The notes under the pieces were generated by a model. It searched no databases. It was not told where the DNA came from and saw only the letters and a program-made list of their open reading frames with translations. Shown one piece after another: positions 8,969 through 17,355 of a DNA stretch of 64,000 nt (positions are counted from its first letter, which is position 1; each line of letters starts with the position of its first letter). A program made the translations under genes and the position numbers. Source of the DNA: JAXGMQ01 sp964613055 (GTDB lineage Bacteria > Caldisericota > Caldisericia > JAAYUI01); assembly GCA_964613055.1 (NCBI GenBank), contig CAZTGD010000003.1, positions 1 to 64,000 of the forward strand. The letters run 5' to 3'.

Positions 8969-11900
8969 ATGTTCGGAGAAATAGGTGGCAAATCAGTAGC
9001 TACTGAAGAGCTGGAAATACTGAAATTCTGGAAGGATAATGATATACTCAACAAAACTATTGAGTGGCGTAAAGATAATCCTCACTTTGTTTTCTTCGAA
9101 GGTCCACCTACTGCTAACGGTAAGCCAGGAATTCACCACTGCCTGTCCAGGATATACAAGGACACTGTTTGCAGGTACAAGACTCAAACCGGATTCAGGG
9201 TCGACAGAAAGGCTGGTTGGGACACCCATGGACTCCCAGTTGAGCTTGGTGTAGAGAAACAGCTTGGTCTATCAGGTAAGGACCAGATTGAAGATTATGG
9301 TATTGAAGCATTTATTAATAAATGTAAGGATTCAGTTTTCACATATGAAAAAGATTGGGAGAAGTTAACAAACAGAATTGCCTTCTGGTTGGATTTTGAC
9401 AACAAGTATATGACACTGACCAATGATTATATCGAGTCATTATGGTATATATTTTCTGAGATATGGAAGAAGGGTTTACTCTATAAAGGTTTCAAAGTTG
9501 TACCTTACTGCCCGAGGTGCGGAACAACCCTCTCATCACATGAGGTTGCTCAAGGTTATAGAGACAACACAAAAGATCCATCAATAACTGTGAAACTTGA
9601 ACTCGTTGGTGATCCCGGAACCTATCTTCTCGTTTGGACAACCACTCCATGGACACTTCCTGCCAACGTTGCTGTTGCTGTTAAAGCTGAGGCTAGCTAT
9701 GTTATTGTTAAACACGAGAATGAAAAATTAATCCTAGCTGAGAATCTGGTTGAAAGATTATTCGAAGGTAAGGAGTTTGAAATACTTTACAGGATTACGG
9801 GCTCACAGCTTGAAAAGAAAGAGTACAAACCACTTTTCAAATTCATCCCCCCTGAGAAACCGTCTCATTATGTGACAACTGCAGATTATGTTGAATTGGA
9901 TGACGGAACTGGAATTGTTCATATTGCTCCTGCTTTCGGTGCTGATGATATGGATGTAGCAAAAGAATACGATCTTCCCGTAATTCTGACCATTGATGAA
10001 GCTGGTAGATTTCTGAGTGAGGTCGATAAATGGGCTGGTCAATTTGTCAAAGATGCTGATCCAGACATCATAACCGATATTAAGAAGAGGGGATTGCTGT
10101 TCAAATCAGGTAAGATATTCCACACTTATCCATTCTGTTGGAGGTGCGACTCACCTTTGCTTTATTATGCAAAACCGTCGTGGTACGTTCGAATGTCGGA
10201 TCTCAGAGATAACCTTATAAAGAATAACTCCGAGATAAATTGGTATCCAGAACACATCAAGAATGGTCGATTTGGAGATTGGTTGCAAGAGGTTAAGGAC
10301 TGGGCGATCAGCAGGGAGAGGTATTGGGGTACACCTATACCAGTGTGGGTTTGTCCAGACTGCGGGAACATGATTGCCATTGGTTCGATAAAGGAATTAA
10401 AGGAAAAAGCAACAGACTGTCCAGATGAAATCGAACTTCACCGACCATACGTGGATGCAATTGAGATTACCTGTGATAAATGTAACGGTACTATGAAGAG
10501 GATACCCGAGGTTGCTGACTGCTGGTTTGACTCGGGTTCCATGCCCTATGCTCAATGGCACTGGCCTTTTGAGAACAAGGACAAGTTTGGAACACACTTC
10601 CCTGCAGATTTTATATCTGAGGCAATTGACCAGACTCGTGGTTGGTTTTATACGCTTTTGGCCATCAGCACAATCCTCTTTGACAAGCCAGCTTACAAGG
10701 ATGTCATCTGTCTGGAGCTGATAGTAGATGAGAATGGTCAGAAGATGAGTAAATCTCGAGGTAATGTGCTTGATCCATGGCTTGTATTAAACAATCAGGG
10801 AGCAGATGCCTTGAGATGGGCGATATACACTTCTTCTCCCCCGTGGACGACATCGAGAATAGGCGAAAACACCGTAACAGAAGCATTCCGACAGTTTCTC
10901 ATACCCCTCAAGAATGTGTACAAATTCTTCAGTATGTATGCCAATGTTGACGGATTTGATCCAAGAGAAAACGATATACCAGTTCCACAGAGAAATTTCT
11001 TGGACAGATGGGTTCTCTCTGAATTGAACAGTCTGATCAGCTATGTGCATGATGAAATGAAAACATATGGCATCACGCATTCAACGCGAGAGATAGCACG
11101 GTTTGTAGATAAACTGACCAACTGGTATGTCAGGCGTTCAAGAAGACGTTTCTGGAAGTCTAGTGACGATGATGATAAGACATCTGCATACCTGACTCTG
11201 TATGAGGTACTGGTCACCCTGAGTAAGATCATTTCACCATTTGTTCCATTTATTGCAGAGCGTCTATACCATGAGTTGGTTATTCCATTCTACATCGATA
11301 AACCATCATCTATTCATCTGGTTGACCTTCCGATTGCCAATGATCAACTTATTGATTCAGACCTAGAGCGAGAGATGGGTTTTGTGAGGGATGTCGTGTC
11401 AGTTGGATTAAAGGCGAGGAAGTCAGTTCGGTTGAAGGTAAGACAACCTTTAGCATCTGTTACAATCAGATGCAATGAGGATTATCAGGTTGAGGCAGTT
11501 CAGAAGTATTCTGAGTTGATACAGGATGAGTTAAACGTTAAGGAGATCCAGACCAGAAGCACTCTTGATGATTTCTGCATCATTTCAGTTAAGCCCAACC
11601 TGGCTTTATTGGGGAAAAAGCTTGGTTCTAAGGTACCGGTTCTCATGAAAAAACTCAAAGAGGTTGATGGGCAGGAAGTGCTGAGATCCCTTGAGGATGA
11701 TGGCAAGTTTGAAGTTGATATCGATGGCATCGAAGCACTCACAAAGGAAGAGTTGTTAATCGAGAGAAAGAGCGATGAAGGTTGTTTCATTGAGTCAGAT
11801 GGTTCGATTGATGTAATGCTTTCTACTACCCTGACTCCTGAACTCATTGAGGAGGGTATAGCCAGAGAGATCGTTAGGATGATTCAGAGCTTGCGCAAGG

Positions 11901-12103
11901 AAATGGATTTTAATGTTGATCAGAAAATCAAAACAGCAGTTGTTGGGTCTAATGATTTATGCGAAGCGGTTCGGTCACAGATCGACTATATACAGAGGGA
12001 AACTCTCTCTCTGTCGATTCATCTTGCAGAGACGGAAGGATTTCAGCTGAAGGAATTCAGACTGGAAGACGAGACAGTCAGTATTGGGGTGAAGAAAGCA
12101 TAG
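8969..12103 (+). CDS. ileS: Isoleucyl-tRNA synthetase, type 2 (eukaryotic-like)
   Basis: 1044 aa from ATG 8969, which has GGAGG 5 nt upstream. In-frame ATGs at 8909 and 8957 exist, but 8909 lies before the predicted transcript start. The enzyme charges tRNA-Ile. Class I signatures: EGPPTANGKPGIHH (HIGH region) and GQKMSKSRGN (KMSKS loop). The editing domain is marked by LVWTTTPWTLPANVAVAV. Four Cys pairs (CPRCGTTLS, CWRCDSP, CPDCGNMI, CDKCNGT) look like internal zinc knuckles. The GIHH form, instead of HIGH, and the long C-terminal extension place it with type-2 IleRS, a group known for mupirocin tolerance. The last 145 bp are shared with one reading of the following sigma-factor gene. Confidence 0.96.
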   Translation: MFGEIGGKSVATEELEILKFWKDNDILNKTIEWRKDNPHFVFFEGPPTANGKPGIHHCLSRIYKDTVCRYKTQTGFRVDRKAGWDTHGLPVELGVEKQLGLSGKDQIEDYGIEAFINKCKDSVFTYEKDWEKLTNRIAFWLDFDNKYMTLTNDYIESLWYIFSEIWKKGLLYKGFKVVPYCPRCGTTLSSHEVAQGYRDNTKDPSITVKLELVGDPGTYLLVWTTTPWTLPANVAVAVKAEASYVIVKHENEKLILAENLVERLFEGKEFEILYRITGSQLEKKEYKPLFKFIPPEKPSHYVTTADYVELDDGTGIVHIAPAFGADDMDVAKEYDLPVILTIDEAGRFLSEVDKWAGQFVKDADPDIITDIKKRGLLFKSGKIFHTYPFCWRCDSPLLYYAKPSWYVRMSDLRDNLIKNNSEINWYPEHIKNGRFGDWLQEVKDWAISRERYWGTPIPVWVCPDCGNMIAIGSIKELKEKATDCPDEIELHRPYVDAIEITCDKCNGTMKRIPEVADCWFDSGSMPYAQWHWPFENKDKFGTHFPADFISEAIDQTRGWFYTLLAISTILFDKPAYKDVICLELIVDENGQKMSKSRGNVLDPWLVLNNQGADALRWAIYTSSPPWTTSRIGENTVTEAFRQFLIPLKNVYKFFSMYANVDGFDPRENDIPVPQRNFLDRWVLSELNSLISYVHDEMKTYGITHSTREIARFVDKLTNWYVRRSRRRFWKSSDDDDKTSAYLTLYEVLVTLSKIISPFVPFIAERLYHELVIPFYIDKPSSIHLVDLPIANDQLIDSDLEREMGFVRDVVSVGLKARKSVRLKVRQPLASVTIRCNEDYQVEAVQKYSELIQDELNVKEIQTRSTLDDFCIISVKPNLALLGKKLGSKVPVLMKKLKEVDGQEVLRSLEDDGKFEVDIDGIEALTKEELLIERKSDEGCFIESDGSIDVMLSTTLTPELIEEGIAREIVRMIQSLRKEMDFNVDQKIKTAVVGSNDLCEAVRSQIDYIQRETLSLSIHLAETEGFQLKEFRLEDETVSIGVKKA

Positions 12104-12675
12104 ACGCACCAAGGGGGAAGGAGATCGATTCAGAGCGCATTCTGTTTGGTTCGTTGGTTGAACAGCACCAAGATTATCTGTTCTCCTTTGTGTATGGTAT
12201 GATTGGCAGATACGATGATGCTCAGGATCTAACAGCTAAAGCGTTTTTGAAGGCGTTTGTTGGTTTCAAAAAATTTAGACGCGGTTGTGCTTTCAGGACA
12301 TGGCTGACTACGGTTGCGAAGAATCTTGTTAAGAACTACTGGAGAGACCGCAAGCCAGTCAACTCAATGGATTGCATGGAAGAGGATGTAGGTTATGTCC
12401 CACCATCTGAAACCCTAGGTCCGGAGGATGTTGCAGTCAGGGAAGAGAACAGGGAGAAGATAATACGCGCAATAACCATGCTTCCGATGAAGTATCGACC
12501 ATATGTTGTGATGAAACACCTGCATGGTTTGTCATATGTCGAGATAGCTGAACTTAACAATGTTCCAGTAACAACGGTTCGAAATAGGATACACCAAGGT
12601 AAAAAGGAACTAGAGGAGATATTCAAAAGGGTAGATATTGTAATGCCTGAGGAGGGAGGGTATGAGATTGCCTAA
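11959..12675 (+). CDS. RNA polymerase sigma-70 family (ECF-type) factor, start uncertain
   Basis: Region 2 begins at about residue 66 in this reading (FGSLVEQHQDYLFSFVYGMI, DAQDLTAKAFLKAF, FRTWLTTVAKNLVKNYWRDR). Region 4 is near 165-225 (LPMKYRPYVVMKHLHGLSYV, then an HTH with VPVTTVRNRIHQGKKELEE). Only ~175 residues are conserved, the usual ECF size. ATG 11959 would overlap ileS by 145 bp and add 60 non-conserved residues. A strong purine tract, AGGGGGAAGGAG (12112-12123), lies just after the ileS stop, but no ATG/GTG/TTG follows at normal spacing; ATT 12139 or CTG 12142 are in frame. A non-canonical start is possible. It probably directs transcription of the envelope genes that follow and overlap it. 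Confidence 0.88.
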   Translation: MRSGSVTDRLYTEGNSLSVDSSCRDGRISAEGIQTGRRDSQYWGEESIDAPRGKEIDSERILFGSLVEQHQDYLFSFVYGMIGRYDDAQDLTAKAFLKAFVGFKKFRRGCAFRTWLTTVAKNLVKNYWRDRKPVNSMDCMEEDVGYVPPSETLGPEDVAVREENREKIIRAITMLPMKYRPYVVMKHLHGLSYVEIAELNNVPVTTVRNRIHQGKKELEEIFKRVDIVMPEEGGYEIA

Positions 12676-13057
12676 AAACAACCGAAAACAAAACAAGACA
12701 TCAAATTCAAAATTTTCAAGCAGTATGGGTATGAGGAAAGCTCCATCGGATCTTGCGATGAAAGCGCTTTCAATGTATGACGAACAGGCAAAAAGGGAGA
12801 AACTGATGAGAAAGATTGTGGCAATAGCGCTTATTTCCCTCATCCCCATTATAGGTATTGCTTTGACTATTTTAATGATGTTTATGAAGTTCGATTTCAT
12901 GAGTCTCGTAACCTGGCTGGTTGATTCAGATGTGTTAACAACCTTGAGTTATACATTAATAATCATCATGTCAATAGGTGTCTTTGGATTGCTGTTTGTG
13001 AGAATATGGCAAATGAGACGTTCATTAAGTAGCCATATTAAAGGAGTTAATAAATGA
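12662..13057 (+). CDS. Small two-TM membrane protein, candidate anti-sigma partner
   Basis: 131 aa. It has a basic N-terminal tail (MRLPKNNRKQNKTSNSK), a short helix-forming segment at ~27-45 (PSDLAMKALSMYDEQAKRE), TM1 at ~50-72 (IVAIALISLIPIIGIALTIL) and TM2 at ~93-115 (SYTLIIIMSIGVFGLLFV), ending basic. ATG 12662 follows GAGGAGGGAGG. It overlaps the sigma-factor gene by 14 bp, so the two are translationally coupled. Coupling to an ECF sigma factor plus membrane location suggest it restrains the sigma factor. That is inference only: I see no zinc-binding HxxxCxxC anti-sigma motif. Confidence 0.75.
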   Translation: MRLPKNNRKQNKTSNSKFSSSMGMRKAPSDLAMKALSMYDEQAKREKLMRKIVAIALISLIPIIGIALTILMMFMKFDFMSLVTWLVDSDVLTTLSYTLIIIMSIGVFGLLFVRIWQMRRSLSSHIKGVNK

Positions 13058-13677
13058 AAACTAGAAAGAACAGTGGGTTTGTATTCGGGGTAGCACTAAT
13101 TTTACTGGGTGCGGTGTTGCTGATTATGAAGTTCGCCAATTTTAATATGAATTGGCAGATGGTATGGCCAATGATCATCATTGCTGTCGGTCTGTTTCTC
13201 CTTGCAGGTGTTTCTAAGAACAGGGGTGTTGTTTTCCCGGCATCCATAGTGATCGGAGTTGGTATATTGTTTCTCGTCCATAACTCTGGAATCGTGCCTT
13301 ATGGTTATGATGTTCTTTGGCCCTTCTTTGCAATAATAGTTGGACTTGCGTTTGTTATCCTTTACTTTGCTGACAGACAAGATACTGGAGTTTTGATACC
13401 AGCTTCTATACTTCTCGCAGTTGGTGCGGTTTCACTTAGCATCAACTTCAAAGGATTAATGTTATACATTATCCCCAGCGTTATCATTCTGATAGGGATT
13501 CTGATAATGCTAAAAGTCTTTTTTGTAAAGGATGGTAATACGCATCAAGATGGTTTCTTTGATGATAGGGATAAAAAAGCTGATTTCCGGCAATCGTCTG
13601 AATCAGAAGATAGAACAGTCGTCAATGTGCCGGTGGATTATATAAATGAGGATGAGGAGAGTTCTGAAGATGAATGA
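13054..13677 (+). CDS. LiaI/LiaF-like multi-TM membrane protein
   Basis: 207 aa with about six hydrophobic segments in residues 7-155, arranged as repeated pairs: GFVFGVALILLGAVLLIMKF, VWPMIIIAVGLFLLAGV, PASIVIGVGILFLVHNSG and VLWPFFAIIVGLAFVILYF. This 'G-hydrophobic-G' pattern with WP motifs is typical of the LiaI/LiaF (DUF5668) transmembrane region. A charged cytoplasmic tail follows (DDRDKKADFRQSSESEDRT), ending in an acidic stretch. ATG 13054 overlaps the previous stop as ATGA, with AAAGGAG 7 nt upstream. LiaF proteins act in cell-envelope stress sensing in Firmicutes, which fits the sigma-factor operon. The C-terminal beta-helical LiaF domain is absent here. Confidence 0.8.
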   Translation: MKTRKNSGFVFGVALILLGAVLLIMKFANFNMNWQMVWPMIIIAVGLFLLAGVSKNRGVVFPASIVIGVGILFLVHNSGIVPYGYDVLWPFFAIIVGLAFVILYFADRQDTGVLIPASILLAVGAVSLSINFKGLMLYIIPSVIILIGILIMLKVFFVKDGNTHQDGFFDDRDKKADFRQSSESEDRTVVNVPVDYINEDEESSEDE

Positions 13678-13885
13678 TTTCAGAAGATTATACAGATCAA
13701 GATCGAATAGAGTGATCGCTGGTGTGTGTGGTGGTATCGGAGATTACTTTAATATCGATCCTGTAATAATAAGGCTGGTAATGATTTTCATAATACCAGC
13801 CGCATTCTGGGTTTACATAGTAATGTGGTTGGTCATTCCAGAAAGTCCGATTGTATACAAAGAAGAAGATAAGGAGGTATGGTGA
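13670..13885 (+). CDS. PspC domain protein
   Basis: 71 aa from ATG 13670 (GAGGAGA 9 nt upstream; overlaps the previous gene by 8 bp); upstream in-frame ATGs at 13646 and 13652 are less likely. Classic PspC: basic start RRLYRSRSNRVIAGVCGGIG, then DYFNIDPVIIRLVMI, and one TM with the ending WVYIVMWLVIPES. PspC proteins sit in the membrane and take part in the phage-shock or envelope-stress response. The next gene begins on its last base. Confidence 0.93.
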   Translation: MNDFRRLYRSRSNRVIAGVCGGIGDYFNIDPVIIRLVMIFIIPAAFWVYIVMWLVIPESPIVYKEEDKEVW

Positions 13886-15027
13886 TGAGAAAGTCTGTTG
13901 TTAAGAGGATAATAACTTTAACTCTAGTTTTGATGGTTTTGATAGGTTTTGGTACCGTATTGGCAGTGTCCCCAAATGATGTAGTGACAGATACAACTGG
14001 TGTCATTACAACAGCTGGATCGAATCCGAGCACAGAAACCGATTTGGTCCATAGGGGAGACCTGTATATGGCGGGTCAGAGTTGTGTGGTCACTGGAGAG
14101 GTAACGTCCAATGTCATGGTTGTTGGCTCAGATGTCCATCTGAGTAAGGCTGTTGTTGGCGCTTCTTGTTTTTTGGGCGCGTCTAAGTACACAGGAAGCG
14201 CAGATGTTGGTGGTTCGATGTATATCTTCGCCGCTGATATCAATGATGATTCAACAGTTGAACATAACATATATGTTTTTGGAAACATCATCAACCTTAC
14301 GGGTAACTACGGTTTGAGTGTAATAGCTTATGGTGCAACAGTTCACATTGATGGTAACATTCAAGGTGACCTGACGGTTGGTTGCGAAGAACTGTCGTTT
14401 GGAGAATCAGCATCCATTAATGGAAAAGTGAGTATCGATATTGGATCAGATAAGGCATTGGAGAACCTCCCACCAGAGTATCGAGATGATGCCAGAGTGG
14501 TTTCTGATCCAGCAAACAAGTCAAAACCAATCGTTGTAAGAACGTTGATTGTATCACCAATATTACTCTTCCTACTCGGACTTGTTTTCCTTAGGTTCTG
14601 GGAGAAAAAGTTTAAGCATGTGAAGGAGATGGTAAAGGAGAAGTTTGGATGGTCTATACTGGCTGGATTGGGTGTTCTGATACTCACACCAATTGTTGCC
14701 ATCATTACTATTATAATCCTTTGGCCTGCATCCTTCTTCCCAATGCTGACTGTTGCATTTTCAGCATTCTTCATTGCGTATCTCGGTGGTATAGTGATAA
14801 TGAAATTCATAGGAGATTGGTTCTGGGGACTGTTGGGGAAAACAATAAATAAATACTTGTCTCTACTGACCGGGGTTGTTCTCGTGCAACTTTTGTTCAT
14901 GTTGCCACTACTGGTATCACAGATAGCCTGGATAACCATTCCTGCTTTCCTGTTGCTCTACATAACCGGTGCAGGCGCTTTTGTGTTATCTATATTCACT
15001 AGCAAGAATAACGTTAAAAACGTCTAG
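13885..15027 (+). CDS. Bactofilin-like (polymer-forming) domain protein with C-terminal TM bundle
   Basis: 380 aa from ATG 13885, with AAGGAGG upstream; ATG 13879 lies too close to that SD. A signal or TM segment at ~7-28 is followed by a beta-helix-like region at ~50-190 with short repeated turns (GDLYMAGQSCVVTGEVTSNV, HIDGNIQGDLTVGCEELSF, ASINGKVSIDIG), as in bactofilin/polymer-forming proteins. Residues ~215-380 contain four or more TM helices. The repeat region is predicted outside the membrane. It is the last gene of the sigma/LiaF/PspC operon, overlapping pspC by one base, and a hairpin follows. Likely a structural or sensing component of the envelope; the exact role is unknown. Confidence 0.82.
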   Translation: MRKSVVKRIITLTLVLMVLIGFGTVLAVSPNDVVTDTTGVITTAGSNPSTETDLVHRGDLYMAGQSCVVTGEVTSNVMVVGSDVHLSKAVVGASCFLGASKYTGSADVGGSMYIFAADINDDSTVEHNIYVFGNIINLTGNYGLSVIAYGATVHIDGNIQGDLTVGCEELSFGESASINGKVSIDIGSDKALENLPPEYRDDARVVSDPANKSKPIVVRTLIVSPILLFLLGLVFLRFWEKKFKHVKEMVKEKFGWSILAGLGVLILTPIVAIITIIILWPASFFPMLTVAFSAFFIAYLGGIVIMKFIGDWFWGLLGKTINKYLSLLTGVVLVQLLFMLPLLVSQIAWITIPAFLLLYITGAGAFVLSIFTSKNNVKNV

Positions 15028-15330
15028 ATAACAAGGTTGCAATGAACCGTCTACTGATTCTGTCTTAGAAGTATTAGTAGACGGTTCTCGATAGTTGAAA
15101 TAAATATAAACATTTTACAATATAGATTGTTTGCCTCATCCCAAAGAGTGTGTTCATATCATTGTGACTGATTTTAAATATCTAAAAGTCATATCGGCTT
15201 TTTAATAGTCAATAGATACAATTTATACAGCTTAAAAGTCACTAAAATGGTTAAGAGAAAGTATACTTCATAACAATTTAATACACATTTAGTACACAAA
15301 ATTTGTACCTTTCTGTACCATGTGGATGTT
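15028..15330. other. AT-rich intergenic region
   Basis: 303 bp. It holds the operon-end hairpin at 15044-15087 and then AT-rich sequence. A weak TACACA - 17 bp - TACCAT arrangement ends 9 nt before ATG 15331 and could be its promoter. No small gene or RNA is recognised. Confidence 0.5.
15044..15087 (+). terminator. Hairpin after the sigma/PspC operon
   Basis: GAACCGTCTACT (15044-15055) pairs perfectly with AGTAGACGGTTC (15076-15087). Three further pairs are possible inside (one G-U); the loop is ~14-20 nt. It lies 17 bp after the stop of the bactofilin-like gene. The T-run is weak, so it may stabilise the 3' end rather than terminate alone. Confidence 0.6.
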
Positions 15331-16734
15331 ATGAGAAGATACAGTTTAGTTCTACTTGCGGTTGTTATCTCGTTCGCGTCTGTTCCGCAGAAGAGTGTGG
15401 GAAAAGCTGTACCCATTTTTCATGGTTTCTCTGACACAAATGAGATGGTTGTAAGTGTAGATAACGAACTTCTTTGGCTTGAGCCAGAAAACGATGTGCC
15501 TACTTTCTCGATACCTGTATCGCAAATCCTATTCAGTCCAGGAGCTTGTTATATTTATTTTATAATTGACACGCAACTCTGGATGTGTGATTACAACCAT
15601 GCTGAACTCGATATTATAACATCAGAGTTTGATACGGATGACGCTGTTCAAGCGATGAAAAATTTTCTTGTTATCAGTCATGATAATAAATCTGATGTGT
15701 ATATGGATGGGGAATTGTTCCACAGTAGCGAATCTTTGCTCCATATCGCTGAATTCAATGATGGTTATTGTCTCATTACCAAAGATGGACTAAGTGGAGC
15801 TTTGCTATTAGATGCCAATACTGGTGAAGTTATTGGTGAGTGCATCGAAGATGCTCAATTCTCCTTTATAGGTGAATATATAGCCAGCACCTCAAATCTT
15901 GGAGAAGAAGCGAGAATTCGTTCCTGTGACCTAAAAGTGCTACACACCCTAGAACCTGGTGGAGCATATTTCATTAGAAACAATTATCTCTTCAGAAGGT
16001 TCAATAACAGCGTTTATATAATTAATCCAGATAACCCCGATGAGAAAATAGTTCTGCCAAGATTCAGGAACAGCTATATCAGTGATGATTTGCTTGTTGG
16101 GATAACTGAGGACGGCGACTATTTAGCACTTGAACTCCCAACTTTAATTGTACAGGCAAGCAATAAAAATGTTGACACATCTTCCAGCTGGATATGGTTC
16201 AAGGACTATGAAAGTGGAATAATTGTCAATATGGGTGATCGGGGCGGTTTAATAGACAAAGATAATGGCGAAATAGATATCCTTGGTTGCACTCCTATCT
16301 CTGGATGTGGTGATTGGGTTTTCTGTTCAAACGGTGAAGATTTAAGTTTTCTCAATATTACTGATGGAACGTTTGTTAATGCTCAGATTAACGCAGAAAA
16401 AGCTTCTGTGATAAGTAATTGTGGTGAATCATGCTGTTTATTGTTCACCAATGATGAATCTATAATCGTTGCTAGCGTGGATATGTCAACAGGTATGGTC
16501 ATCAGTAAGAATAGATTTTTTGAAGATTATTACATCGTTGGAGCTCCACAGAACACGTCCTTTTTGGAACCCTTAAATTCGTGTGATGTCACATCAATCA
16601 GCCAATTAAAGAGAGAAGGATTTGATTATGCATCACCAGTTTTTATGTCTGATACGGATCCAAATACTGCATTAGTATTTCAAACGGGCAATAAATCACC
16701 AAGACGTTACATCAGTCCATTATCCTTCAGATAG
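15331..16734 (+). CDS. Exported beta-rich (propeller-like) protein of unknown function
   Basis: 467 aa from ATG 15331; a GTG at 15322 is in frame but would only lengthen the n-region. Signal peptide MRRYSLVLLAVVISFASVPQ. The rest has repeated short blades resembling WD/PQQ-like propellers (VVSVDNELLWLEPENDVP, DDLLVGITEDGDYLALELP, VFCSNGEDLSFLN) with few Cys and no catalytic motif. No stalk or dockerin domain follows, unlike most exported propellers in this window. Transcribed alone between the sigma-factor operon and the gamma-carbonic-anhydrase gene. Function not recognised; a surface-binding role is only a guess. Confidence 0.75.
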   Translation: MRRYSLVLLAVVISFASVPQKSVGKAVPIFHGFSDTNEMVVSVDNELLWLEPENDVPTFSIPVSQILFSPGACYIYFIIDTQLWMCDYNHAELDIITSEFDTDDAVQAMKNFLVISHDNKSDVYMDGELFHSSESLLHIAEFNDGYCLITKDGLSGALLLDANTGEVIGECIEDAQFSFIGEYIASTSNLGEEARIRSCDLKVLHTLEPGGAYFIRNNYLFRRFNNSVYIINPDNPDEKIVLPRFRNSYISDDLLVGITEDGDYLALELPTLIVQASNKNVDTSSSWIWFKDYESGIIVNMGDRGGLIDKDNGEIDILGCTPISGCGDWVFCSNGEDLSFLNITDGTFVNAQINAEKASVISNCGESCCLLFTNDESIIVASVDMSTGMVISKNRFFEDYYIVGAPQNTSFLEPLNSCDVTSISQLKREGFDYASPVFMSDTDPNTALVFQTGNKSPRRYISPLSFR

Positions 16735-16748
16735 TGTAGTCAATTCAT

Positions 16749-16776
16749 TTGACAGCCAGTAATAGATTATTAGAAT
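16749..16776 (+). promoter_or_regulatory. Predicted promoter of the gamma-carbonic-anhydrase-like gene
   Basis: TTGACA (16749-16754), 16-bp spacer, TAGAAT (16771-16776). It leaves a ~20-nt leader containing the SD GAGGTG. Confidence 0.6.
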
Positions 16777-16801
16777 GTTCTCATGTGTGTGAGGTGTTTT
16801 A

Positions 16802-17335
16802 GTGGATGAATTGTTTTTAGGTGGAAAGAAACCTTCAGTTGAAAACGCGTTGTATATTGCAAAAGGCGCAGAAATAATTGGAGATGTCGAACTTGCTGAA
16901 GATGTTTCTGTATGGTCGGGTGTCATAATCCGAGCTGATATTAATGTTGTTAGAATAGGCAGAAAGTCAAACATTCAAGAAAATGTTCTAATTCACGTTG
17001 ATTTGGATACACCAACACATATTGGTCAACGAGTAACCATTGGTCATGGTGCGATACTACATGGTTGTGTTGTGGAGGATTCCTGTCTCATTGGTATTGG
17101 AGCTGTTGTTCTTGATGGGGTAAAGATAGGTCACCACACCATTATTGCCGCAGGTTCGCTGATACCCCCAGGCAAAACGATTCCCTCAGGATCAATGGTC
17201 ATGGGATCACCCGGAAAGGTCGTCAGACAACTTACAGATGAGGAGACAGCTGGACTTGACAGACATGCTGATAACTACGTAAGACTCGCAACAGAGCATG
17301 TTAATCTGGGAATGGGTGAATCAGGAAATCTGTAA
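16802..17335 (+). CDS. Gamma-carbonic-anhydrase-like left-handed beta-helix protein (YrdA/PaaY type)
   Basis: 177 aa from GTG 16802 with GAGGTG 5 nt upstream. Hexapeptide repeats fill residues ~20-145 (AEIIGDVELAEDVSVWSGVI, IGRKSNIQENVLIHVDL). The metal-binding histidines are visible in NVLIHVD, TIGHGAILHGC, which is the family pattern. Such proteins form trimers with zinc or other metal at subunit interfaces; many family members show little or no carbonic anhydrase activity, so hydration of CO2 is possible but not certain. Followed after 20 bp by a UPF0173 hydrolase. Confidence 0.9.
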   Translation: MDELFLGGKKPSVENALYIAKGAEIIGDVELAEDVSVWSGVIIRADINVVRIGRKSNIQENVLIHVDLDTPTHIGQRVTIGHGAILHGCVVEDSCLIGIGAVVLDGVKIGHHTIIAAGSLIPPGKTIPSGSMVMGSPGKVVRQLTDEETAGLDRHADNYVRLATEHVNLGMGESGNL

Positions 17336-17355
17336 ATGATTTGTACAGGAGTTGT

